Source of the DNA: Phycisphaerae bacterium
GTDB taxonomy: Bacteria; Planctomycetota; Phycisphaerae; UBA1845
Direction of reading: 5' to 3'
Assembly (NCBI GenBank): GCA_013360585.1
Contig: JABWBH010000021.1
Coordinates: forward strand, 1 to 62,851
DNA length: 62,851 nt
The notes beneath the pieces were generated by a model. The model worked only from the letters and a program-made list of their open reading frames with translations. It ran no database searches and had not been told where the DNA came from. Each line of letters starts with the position of its first letter. Within the stretch, counting starts at the first letter, position 1. This document shows positions 51,772 through 59,900 of the stretch, in pieces. The translations under genes were made by a program, and so were the position numbers.

Positions 51772-52680
51772 ATGCGGCGGCTCGTCATCGTCAATCAGAA
51801 GGGCGGGGTCGGCAAAACGACCACCACGGCAAATCTCGCCGCGGCGCTGGTACGACGCGGCTGGCGCGTCCTCCTGATCGACATGGACCCTCAGGCGCAC
51901 CTGTCGATTCACTTCGGATTTGATCCGGAAAGCAATGAGCCGACGATCTACGATGTCCTGACTCAGGGCACTTCCGTCACCGAGATCCTGCGCGACACCG
52001 AGGAGGGCTTGCGCTTGCTGCCGGCTTGCGTGGATCTCGCCGCGGCCGAAGTCGAACTTGCAGGCGTTGACGATCGACATTACCTCCTGCGCAATGCCCT
52101 GTCTCCAGTCGAGAACGAATTTGACGCAATTCTCGTGGACTGCGCCCCGTCGCTGGGGCTGCTGACGTTGAACGCCTTGTGCGCAGGGTTTGAAGTCATC
52201 ATCCCCTTGCAGCCGCACTTTCTCGCGCTTCAAGGCTTGATGAAGCTCGGACAGACGGTCGCTCTGGTTCGCGCCCGTCTGAACCCGATGCTGCGCATCG
52301 CCGGCGTCGTCGTCGTCATGCAGGACTCCGGAACGCTGCTTTCGGCGGAAGTGATCTCCGGGCTGGAGCAGATTCTTGCGGCGCACCGGCGCAGCGGAGA
52401 CGCGTGGGGGGACGCCCGGATCTTCAGCACCCGGATCCGTCGCAACATCAAGCTCGCGGAATGCCCCAGCCATCAGACCTCGATCTTCACCTACGCGCCG
52501 AAGAGCAACGGAGCGCTGGACTACGCCGCGCTCGCCGACGAGTTGTTCGGGACAGCGGCCGCGGCTCCGGTCGCACCCGCCGACGCCGCGCCGCCCGTCG
52601 CCGCCGCGACAACGCGCGACCCGCGTGACGCCGAAGACGCAGCACCTTCCGAGTCCTCGATGAGGACCGCGACCGCCTGA
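51772..52680 (+). CDS. ParA/Soj-family chromosome-partitioning ATPase
   Basis: The 302-residue protein has the deviant Walker A KGGVGKTTTT (about 10-19), Walker A' LLIDMDPQAHLS and Walker B ILVDCAPSLGLLT, giving a complete ParA-type site. The C-terminal 50 residues are Ala/Pro-rich. Family members position DNA or protein complexes along the nucleoid. No parB or parS site was found nearby, so the cargo is unknown. The next gene starts 13 bp later. Confidence 0.9.
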   Translation: MRRLVIVNQKGGVGKTTTTANLAAALVRRGWRVLLIDMDPQAHLSIHFGFDPESNEPTIYDVLTQGTSVTEILRDTEEGLRLLPACVDLAAAEVELAGVDDRHYLLRNALSPVENEFDAILVDCAPSLGLLTLNALCAGFEVIIPLQPHFLALQGLMKLGQTVALVRARLNPMLRIAGVVVVMQDSGTLLSAEVISGLEQILAAHRRSGDAWGDARIFSTRIRRNIKLAECPSHQTSIFTYAPKSNGALDYAALADELFGTAAAAPVAPADAAPPVAAATTRDPRDAEDAAPSESSMRTATA

Positions 52681-52693
52681 ACCGCAGGAGCGC

Positions 52694-53104
52694 ATGTTCG
52701 GATTCCGCTTCACAATCCGGTCTCGCCGCATCCTCACCGGAGCGTGGCTGATGTACTGGGCCGCGATGGCGGTCGCCACGCATCTGCCCGTCCCCGAAGG
52801 ACTGCGCATTCCGATCCGCGAGGGGGACAAGCTCCTGCACCTGCTGATGTACTTCGTGCTCACGATGCTCGGCGGGCGCGTGATCCTGACGGCGACGGCG
52901 ACTCCGACGCTGCGTCGGCTCGCGGCGTGGGCTCTCATCTACGCCGTTTACGGCGCGATCGACGAAGCGTTGCAACCCCTTGTCGGTCGCCACGCCAGCG
53001 TTCAGGACTGGATCGCCAACGTCTTCGGCATCCTTCTCGCATCCTCGATCCTCAGCACGCAACTGGATCGTGAGCCGGAAAGCACCGACGACACCGCTAG
53101 GTAA
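52694..53104 (+). CDS. VanZ-family membrane protein
   Basis: The 136-residue protein has a VanZ-type arrangement with about four hydrophobic segments. Motifs are DKLLHLLMYFVL, AIDEALQPLVGRHASVQDWIAN and a final hydrophobic helix. Such proteins are linked to teicoplanin tolerance in one case and are otherwise uncharacterised. Overlaps the converging methyltransferase by 8 bp. Confidence 0.87.
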   Translation: MFGFRFTIRSRRILTGAWLMYWAAMAVATHLPVPEGLRIPIREGDKLLHLLMYFVLTMLGGRVILTATATPTLRRLAAWALIYAVYGAIDEALQPLVGRHASVQDWIANVFGILLASSILSTQLDREPESTDDTAR

Positions 53105-54302
53105 GCCGCAGCCACGCGGCCTTGAGATACTCGCCTTCAGGATGATCCAGCCGAACCGGATGATCCGGTCCGGCGCCGGTCAGTTCAACAAGCTGAGCGG
53201 CTCGCCCGGTCTGGTGGGCGACCGTCCGCAGCATCTGCACGAACTCCTCCCGTCGCAGCGCTCCGCTGCAACTGCACGTCAGCAACCACCCGCCCGACCG
53301 CACGAGGGGCATCGCGAGGCGGTTCAGGTCGAAGTACTTACGCCGCCCGTCGCCCTCGTCCTTCAGACCGAACACCAGCTTCGGCGGGTCCAGTACGACG
53401 GCGTCGAACATCCGCCCGTTCATCTGCATCTGCCGCAGGTACCCGAAGGCGTCGGCATGAACCGCGTCGACGCGCACCTGGTTGAGGTCGGCGTTGCGCC
53501 GCAAAAGCGCCACCGCTTCCTCGTCAAGATCGACGCACGTCACCGCCTTCGCGCCCCCGAGCACCGCGGCGTACAACCCGAATCCTCCGGTGTAGGCGCA
53601 GGCGTCAAGCACCTCACCGCCGCGCACCCGCTCCGCGAAGCGCCGACGGTTCTCCCGCTGGTCGCAGAAGAACCCGGTCTTGTGCCCCGTCGTGAACGAC
53701 ACCCGGAACCGCACGCCGTTTTCGGTGATCTTCAACTCATCCGGAAGGTCCGCCGAGCGGATCGCCTTCGCCTGAAAGCCCTCCAGTTCCTGCACCCGAG
53801 CCGATGTCTCCACCAGATGCCGCCGCGTGCCGCACGCGTCGTGCAGAAGAGGCAGCAGACGCTCGATCGTCCGGTACATCCCCAGGCTGTAAAGCTCGAC
53901 CGCCAGCACGTCGCCGTAACGATCCGCGACCAGTCCTGACAGGCCGTCGCCCTCGGAGTGAATCATCCGGCAGGCGTCCGTCATCTCCGGCAGACGGAGC
54001 GTCTCGACCCGAAGTTGCGCCGCACGGAAGATCGCGTCGCGCCAGAACGCTTCGTCCACCCCGGGGGAACCCGCTCGCAGCATGCGCAGCGCAATCTGGG
54101 AATGCGGATTGTAATGCGCGCAGCCCAGCGCCTGTCCACCACGGTCATACACCGCCACCACCTGCCCCGGTCGGGCGTCAGGTGAAACCGCGCGGATCAT
54201 CCGCTTGTAAACGAACCTCCCCGGCGCGGACGGGCGCACCTCGACCCACGGCACAACTCTCTCCACTGCCTCAACGTGCCGGGATTCCTTCGGATGCTCC
54301 AT
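53097..54302 (-). CDS. Class I SAM-dependent 23S rRNA methyltransferase (RlmI/RlmCD-like)
   Basis: The 401-residue protein has a PUA-like N-terminal domain (GRFVYKRMIRAVSPDARPGQVV) and a Rossmann methyltransferase domain: VLDACAYTGGFGLYAA, CVDLDEEAVALLRRNADLN and FDAVVLDPPKLVF. The layout matches RlmI (m5C1962). ATG 54302 is chosen as the first start before the PUA domain; the frame remains open 139 codons further but without homology. The precise methylated site is not certain. Confidence 0.87.
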   Translation of the reverse strand: MEHPKESRHVEAVERVVPWVEVRPSAPGRFVYKRMIRAVSPDARPGQVVAVYDRGGQALGCAHYNPHSQIALRMLRAGSPGVDEAFWRDAIFRAAQLRVETLRLPEMTDACRMIHSEGDGLSGLVADRYGDVLAVELYSLGMYRTIERLLPLLHDACGTRRHLVETSARVQELEGFQAKAIRSADLPDELKITENGVRFRVSFTTGHKTGFFCDQRENRRRFAERVRGGEVLDACAYTGGFGLYAAVLGGAKAVTCVDLDEEAVALLRRNADLNQVRVDAVHADAFGYLRQMQMNGRMFDAVVLDPPKLVFGLKDEGDGRRKYFDLNRLAMPLVRSGGWLLTCSCSGALRREEFVQMLRTVAHQTGRAAQLVELTGAGPDHPVRLDHPEGEYLKAAWLRLT

Positions 54303-54591
54303 CGCGGGGGCATCATACCGCAGGACTGGCGATGCGAAGCCCGTGCGTCCGGAAATCACACCCGTCGGCGGCGACCGTCCGCGATCGGGCGGAATCTGCG
54401 CCCCGGCGCTGACCGGAATCGTAGCGTTGATCTGGCACTTGCGCCGCGGCGGAACATCTGTCCCGTCGCGGTCGGCGCGAGGCTCCCTTTTGCAGTCGAA
54501 GCGGATTCGCCGGCGCGGCAACGTCGCCGGGACGGTGCGTCCGCGTACTGGCCCGTCGGCGCTTCGCCGGCCGGCACGGGGAGGCCTGCTC

Positions 54592-55899
54592 ATGCGCGCC
54601 GGAGCGTCTTCAATTCCGCAACGTCGGCGACCGCGCTCGCGGCGCCGGGGCGTCGTCGCCGTCCAGGTGGTCATCATGCTGGTGGTCATCCTCGGGTTCG
54701 CCGCCCTGACGATCGACATCGGAAACGTCTACCGCGCCCGCGGAGAGCTTCAGCGCGCCGCCGACTCCGGCGCGCTCGCCGGTGTGTCCGCCTTCCTCGG
54801 CGACAACATGCTTGAGGCTCTGCAATCCGGCTACGACGGCGCGCCCGATCCGGCGCTCATCGATCCGATCCACGACTCCGCGGGGACGCGCGCCGTCGCT
54901 TACAGCGAGAAAAACAAGACGCTTCAGACGCCGACAAAGGTCGAGGACGGCGACGTCGTGCTCGGACACTTCGACTTTTCGGATCCCGGCGCGGATCTGG
55001 ACGCTGAAGCCGACCCGGCGAACTTCAACGCCGTCGCGCTGACCGTGCGCCGGACGTCGGACGGAACCAACGGCGGCGTGCCTTACTGGTTCGCCCGCGT
55101 CTTCGGACTTTCTGACGGGCAAAGCGCGGCGACCGCTACGGCCGCCTTCGACGACCGTTTCAGCGGATATCGCGAGGACGACCGTGGCAACTACCTGATC
55201 CCTTTCACGATCCACATCGACGAGTACGAGAATCAGTTCCACAACGGCGACGATGACTGGAGCTACGACGGCGGCAACGACGACGTCAACCAGACCGGCG
55301 ACGGCATCCGCGAGATCAAGCTTTTCCCTTACAAGCTCAGCGGCGGCGGAAACGGTAATAACAACGGCAACGGCAACGGAAACGGAAACGGCAAGAAGGG
55401 CGGCGGCGGCGGAAGTACCGGGGACGACGGCGACCAGCAGGGAGGCTCAGGCAATTTCGGGCTGCTCAACATCGGCAACCCGAACCAGGGCGTTCCCCTG
55501 ATCGAAGACCAGATCATCGACGGCGTCACCGCCGACAACCTGGAGGCGGAGGTCGGCACGAACACGCTGACCTTCTTCGACGAGGACGGCGATGAAAAGA
55601 CTTATGACATCACCGGGTCGCCCGGCATGAAGGTCGGCGTCGAAGACGCCGTTGAGGAGCGGATCGGCGACATCGTCGGGTTCTTCGTCCACGATCAGGT
55701 GACCGACGGCGGCGCCAACTGCACCTACCGGGTCGTCGGCATCCGTTTCGGACGCCTGCTGCACATCGACCTGACCGGCAACCCGGACGACAAGGCGATC
55801 ATCATTCAGCCGGTGATCTTCAACGCTCCGAACATTCTGACGAATCCGAACGCCGCGCCGTCGGGCGGGCAGGTCGGACGTCTCAGTCTCGTCCGGTAG
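54592..55899 (+). CDS. TadG-like Flp pilus-assembly/exported protein
   Basis: The 435-residue protein has a basic N-terminus followed by one transmembrane helix at about 20-42 (GVVAVQVVIMLVVILGFAAL) and TIDIGNVYRARGELQRAADSG, the TadE/TadG signature. The exported domain contains a low-complexity Gly/Asn/Lys run (near 263-295) that separates two beta-rich parts. No Tad ATPase or Flp pilin is in the window. ATG 54592 has GGGGAGG 7 nt upstream. Confidence 0.8.
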   Translation: MRAGASSIPQRRRPRSRRRGVVAVQVVIMLVVILGFAALTIDIGNVYRARGELQRAADSGALAGVSAFLGDNMLEALQSGYDGAPDPALIDPIHDSAGTRAVAYSEKNKTLQTPTKVEDGDVVLGHFDFSDPGADLDAEADPANFNAVALTVRRTSDGTNGGVPYWFARVFGLSDGQSAATATAAFDDRFSGYREDDRGNYLIPFTIHIDEYENQFHNGDDDWSYDGGNDDVNQTGDGIREIKLFPYKLSGGGNGNNNGNGNGNGNGKKGGGGGSTGDDGDQQGGSGNFGLLNIGNPNQGVPLIEDQIIDGVTADNLEAEVGTNTLTFFDEDGDEKTYDITGSPGMKVGVEDAVEERIGDIVGFFVHDQVTDGGANCTYRVVGIRFGRLLHIDLTGNPDDKAIIIQPVIFNAPNILTNPNAAPSGGQVGRLSLVR

Positions 55900-55978
55900 C
55901 GCCGGATAGCGCCGCGCCCGACCCGAACGCTCGCGCGGATCAGGACGTCCGGGCAGGGCGCGGCGGGGCGCCCCGGAA

Positions 55979-57118
55979 TCACGGACAGGTGTACGTCTCC
56001 TGATCCGTCGCGCCGCACCCCCACGTCGCCGTGGCCTGTCCTCCGCCGGAGCCGACGCCGCGAAAGCGGACGCTTCCTTTCCCGCGATTATTGAGCGTGC
56101 CGCCGTCCGAGGCGCCGCCCGTGATCGTCACACGGAACGTGTCGCCCGGCTGACCGTCCGCCAGTTTGACCTTCAAGACGTTGGTCCCGCGCTTATCGCG
56201 GCAGTTCGCCGCGGAAATCCGCTCCGCGCCGGTGCAACCTCCCGGTTTCGGATGCGCCAGCAGCCACTCCACGACGAGTCGGCTGAAGCTCGACGACAGA
56301 TTCGGCGAGTGCTCTCCGCCGACGATCGTCCACAGCTCCGCCGATCCGCGCGGATCGCAGGAGGCTTCGTATTTCGCCACCAGCGTCTCGTTCCCGCTGA
56401 TGCCCGCGTCCAGGTCCAGCGGATCCGACGTCAGGTCCGGGTCGAGCGAGCACCCGGCGAACGACGCCCACTGCTCCGCCGACTCGACCGCCCCCGGATA
56501 ACAACTGACCAGGCAACCGCCGGGATAAAAGATGACGGAGTCGTTCGTCCCGTGAATGTGCAGCACGTGGACGGGTTCGGCCGGACCGCAGTCGTTCGGA
56601 TTCTCGAACGTCATGCCGGCGAGCGACGCGATCGACGCCACGACGTCGCTGTGATCGCACGCCATCCGGTAGGACATGAACCCGCCGTTGGAGTGCCCCA
56701 CAAAATGCACCCGGCGCGGGTCGATGTTGCATTGCCGCTTGATCGCGTTGACCAGGTCCAGCAGGTACTGCGAGTCATTCACACCCGATCCGAAAAAGTT
56801 GCAGCATGCGTCGGTCGCGTTCCAGAACCGGTTGCCCAGGAAATCACGCGTGCCGTCCGGATAGGCGTAGACGAACCCGTATTCGTTCGCCAGCGGCGCG
56901 AAACGCACGTACGACTCCGTCTGCGCCCCGGAGCTTGTATACCCGTGGAGCAGGATCACCAGCGGCACGGGGGTCCGACCGTCATAAGAGGGAGGGATGT
57001 GAAGATTGATCCGCCCGCGCCCCAGATCGATCGCAGCGTCGCATTGCGCCGCCGCCCGATCCGCCCCCAGCACCAGCATGACCGCCGCAAGCCCCGCCGC
57101 TTTGAATCCCGCTCGCAT
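55979..57118 (-). CDS. Secreted polyhydroxybutyrate-depolymerase/feruloyl-esterase-like enzyme
   Basis: The 379-residue protein has a signal peptide (residues 1-24, AAA-Q). Its alpha/beta hydrolase domain has HGYTSSG (oxyanion), nucleophile Ser143 in VGHSNGGF, Asp193 in HGTNDSVI and His270 in GGEHSP. Ester substrates such as PHB oligomers or plant feruloyl esters are likely. Residues 302-379 form the module shared with the Cys-rich repeat protein: GTLNNRGK, two Cys and the final TCP. The start is ATG 57118 with AAGGAGG 7 nt upstream. Confidence 0.85.
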   Translation of the reverse strand: MRAGFKAAGLAAVMLVLGADRAAAQCDAAIDLGRGRINLHIPPSYDGRTPVPLVILLHGYTSSGAQTESYVRFAPLANEYGFVYAYPDGTRDFLGNRFWNATDACCNFFGSGVNDSQYLLDLVNAIKRQCNIDPRRVHFVGHSNGGFMSYRMACDHSDVVASIASLAGMTFENPNDCGPAEPVHVLHIHGTNDSVIFYPGGCLVSCYPGAVESAEQWASFAGCSLDPDLTSDPLDLDAGISGNETLVAKYEASCDPRGSAELWTIVGGEHSPNLSSSFSRLVVEWLLAHPKPGGCTGAERISAANCRDKRGTNVLKVKLADGQPGDTFRVTITGGASDGGTLNNRGKGSVRFRGVGSGGGQATATWGCGATDQETYTCP

Positions 57119-57183
57119 CGCCGCCCCTCCTTTGAATGATGGATCGCCGTCCCGATCAGGAGCATCTTACCGTCGCGACCCTC

Positions 57184-59631
57184 TTAAAGCATCCGGCTCC
57201 ACTTCCGCACGCCCCACTCCACCCCCAGAAGAATCACCAGCGCCGCCAGCGTCCACGCCCGATCCCACAACGACGTCGGCCGCGACTTCGTCGTCGTCAC
57301 CTCGTGACGATCCGGAATCAGCGGCGGGATGTTCATCAACTCGTCGCACTCGAAATACCGGCCGCCTTCCGAAACCGCCGCCAGCGACGACATCTGCGTC
57401 CGGTCCATCTGAGACCGGACAAGCTCGAGGCTCGGCCTTACGATCCGCACCTCACGAACCAGCGGTTCCGCCTGCGACGGTTCCCACGGCCCCAGCGTCA
57501 GCGTGAATGCGCCGACTTCGGACGGTGCGAACCTCCCCGCATACTCGCCCGGTCGATCGACGCGCCGCATCAGGGTCAGCGCCTGCTGGTCCGTCGGCCC
57601 CTGAACCTGGACTTCCACGCTCTCGAGGGCGAGCGGTTCAAACTGCTCATTGAAGAGTCGCGCCTCGACCTGCACCGCCTCGCCCACCGGAAACTCGCTC
57701 CCGGGCGTGGACAGCACCCCGCGCTGCCGGCCGCGAAACAGTTTCCCCTCCGACAGATGCCGAAGCATCTGGATCCAGAACCGGTTGAAGTTTTCCGCCG
57801 CGCCCTGCCGCCAGCGCCAGGTCGAGTCGAACGCCAGAAAACCCGTCCGCCCCGCGCCGGCGTACTGCACCGCCGCCAGAATATGCGCCCCGTATTGATT
57901 CCGCATCGCCGGATCGGTGTGACGCAGCAGCACGCTCGCCACCGGTTTCGCCCGAAGCACCGGGTAATGCCAGTACACCCCCCCGCGACCCTCCCACATC
58001 AGACGCGTCGCCGCCTCTCCCTCCGGAGCACGGATCACTGGATGCGTCAACGCCTCCGTCTCCACCGCCACGGCGTACTCGCGCCGCTGGTAAAACCCCA
58101 GCCGGTTCAGGATGAGATCCGCATCCGGGTTCATCGACACCGGCAGCAAATCCACCACCGGCTTGATGCGCTCGTCACGAAGCAGCGACGGAGCGCTCTG
58201 ACGCCCGGCGATGAAGATCAACCCGCCGCCGTGCTCCGTCACGAAGCGGTCCAGAAGACCGGCCCACCCCTCGTCCAACCCTTCCGCCAACGGATCGAGA
58301 AGAACGACGACGTCGTAAACGAACAATTCCTCCGCCAGCACCGGTAGATGCCGAAGGATCGTGTCCCCGTCCCGCACCGCCCGCGCGTCCGCCGACTGAA
58401 GCCAGCACGACAACTCGAACGAAGCATCCCGCTGAAGCAGGCGGACGAGATTCTGATACTCCCAGCTCGGAGCCCCCGACACGAGCAGCACGCTCACCCG
58501 CGAATCCGCGACGCGCACGGTCGCGCTGCGCCGGTTGTCGTCCACGACGGATTCATCACCACCCGCATCAGCCGCCACGACGTAGGTGTACATGCCCGCC
58601 GCCGGCTGACGATGTTCAAAGCTGACCGGTGACAGCGGTCCGTCGCCGTCGATCGCCAGATCTCGACGGTCGATGACGCGACCCGGACCGGGCTGTCCGT
58701 CGATCTGCTCATAAACCGTCACGCGAGCGCTCGAGCCCGCCAGCCCCTCGGACGCCAGGGAAACGCTGATCTGAAACGGATCATCCGGAAACACGAACTC
58801 GGGCGCCTCCAGCGTAGTGATCCGCAGATTCCGCGGCGGCGCCGGGTCTCCGATCCCGACCGTCATCAGCGGAACGCGCCGCTCGCGCAGGAAGCGCGCC
58901 ACCCCCTCGACGCCTCCGCCCCGGTTGAACCCGCCGTCGGAGAAAACCACGACCCCCGCCAGCGGCGCCTCTCCTTGCGCCTCGACGGCCTGCCGAACCG
59001 CGCGCTCAATGTCCGTCGCCGCTCCGTCCGCCGAGAACGCCAGCGTCGCGCCGTCAAGATCGACGACGTCCTTCTCGGATCCCCCGCCGCCCGCCTCTCG
59101 GGCGGCGCGAAGCACCGCCGTCAGCGCGCAGTCCTCGGCAAAAGCGTACACGCGCACGCGGTTGCGCTCCGTCAGCGCCCGCAGAAACGCGCGCCGGTCA
59201 CGCGCGAGCAACGCTGAAACAACGTCAATGCGGCGGGTTTCCGACAGATCCGCCGCAGCGTCAGGCAGCGCCCGCCGCACCCGGGCCTCCGCATCCGCAT
59301 CGCGATAGCGGTCGCCCAGGCTCATGCTCGCCGACGTGTCCACCAGCACGATCGTGTACGAGTCGATCCACCGGTGCAGATATTTCGCCAGAACCGGCTC
59401 AAGCAGCACCGCCGCAAGAAGCAGCATCGCCGTGACGCGAAGTCCGGCCAGGACAAACCGCCGTCGAGGAGAAGCCCCCGCCCGCCCCTCGCTTCGGTAC
59501 ATCAGCACGATCGCGACCGCGACCCCCGCCAGACCGACCGCGCCCAGCAGCGCAAGCGCCCCTTCCGGCGCGGATTGAAACTCAAACCGCACCTCCTCCT
59601 CAATCCGAGATACCGCCTGCCCCAGCAGCAA
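57184..59631 (-). CDS. Membrane protein with von Willebrand factor A domain
   Basis: The 815-residue protein has two N-terminal transmembrane helices (about 27-45 and 60-82) followed by a VWA domain with MIDAS DTSASMS (Asp98, Ser100, Ser102). Then comes a beta-rich region and a glutamine-amidotransferase-like part (LFVYDVVVLLDP, GGGLIFIAGRQSAP), and one C-terminal helix. Relatives occur beside MoxR-type ATPases and DUF58 genes in planctomycetes; none is next to it here. The start is TTG 59631, preceded by a strong AGGAGG 7 nt upstream. Confidence 0.82.
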   Translation of the reverse strand: MLLGQAVSRIEEEVRFEFQSAPEGALALLGAVGLAGVAVAIVLMYRSEGRAGASPRRRFVLAGLRVTAMLLLAAVLLEPVLAKYLHRWIDSYTIVLVDTSASMSLGDRYRDADAEARVRRALPDAAADLSETRRIDVVSALLARDRRAFLRALTERNRVRVYAFAEDCALTAVLRAAREAGGGGSEKDVVDLDGATLAFSADGAATDIERAVRQAVEAQGEAPLAGVVVFSDGGFNRGGGVEGVARFLRERRVPLMTVGIGDPAPPRNLRITTLEAPEFVFPDDPFQISVSLASEGLAGSSARVTVYEQIDGQPGPGRVIDRRDLAIDGDGPLSPVSFEHRQPAAGMYTYVVAADAGGDESVVDDNRRSATVRVADSRVSVLLVSGAPSWEYQNLVRLLQRDASFELSCWLQSADARAVRDGDTILRHLPVLAEELFVYDVVVLLDPLAEGLDEGWAGLLDRFVTEHGGGLIFIAGRQSAPSLLRDERIKPVVDLLPVSMNPDADLILNRLGFYQRREYAVAVETEALTHPVIRAPEGEAATRLMWEGRGGVYWHYPVLRAKPVASVLLRHTDPAMRNQYGAHILAAVQYAGAGRTGFLAFDSTWRWRQGAAENFNRFWIQMLRHLSEGKLFRGRQRGVLSTPGSEFPVGEAVQVEARLFNEQFEPLALESVEVQVQGPTDQQALTLMRRVDRPGEYAGRFAPSEVGAFTLTLGPWEPSQAEPLVREVRIVRPSLELVRSQMDRTQMSSLAAVSEGGRYFECDELMNIPPLIPDRHEVTTTKSRPTSLWDRAWTLAALVILLGVEWGVRKWSRML

Positions 59632-59740
59632 CCCGCATCCTCCTCAGCACACCGTCCGATCCGCCGCCCAGGTCTTTCTCAACCCCTGGTCCCGCCGATC
59701 CGCGCTCGACCGCCGCGCCTTACCGAACCGCGCCCGCAGC

Positions 59741-59780
59741 CCTTGACGTCGCCCAGGGATGTCAAGCGTCAGGAAGCGGA
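59741..59780. repeat. Dispersed repeat, TGACGTCGC...ATGTCAAG family, copy 3
   Basis: CTTGACGTCGCCCAGGGATG followed by TCAAGCGTCAGGAAGCG shares arms and tail with the two elements in the rpoA-rplQ spacer. It lies upstream of the VWA gene in the spacer to the aminotransferase (59632-59900). Nothing else is recognised in that 269-bp spacer. Confidence 0.6.
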
Positions 59781-59900
59781 TCGTCCCTGAACATCCTGAT
59801 CTTAAGCGGTCGCCGCTCGACATCGGTGCGCAATTGCGACGTATGACACTCAGGGAACCGCGCACCCGGCGGACGCAATTCCCCCCCCACCTGCGCCCCT

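Noticed and set aside
52772-53104. Glycopeptide-resistance locus because of a VanZ-like protein
   Set aside because: No vanH/A/X or regulator genes are present, and VanZ-family proteins are widespread with unrelated roles.
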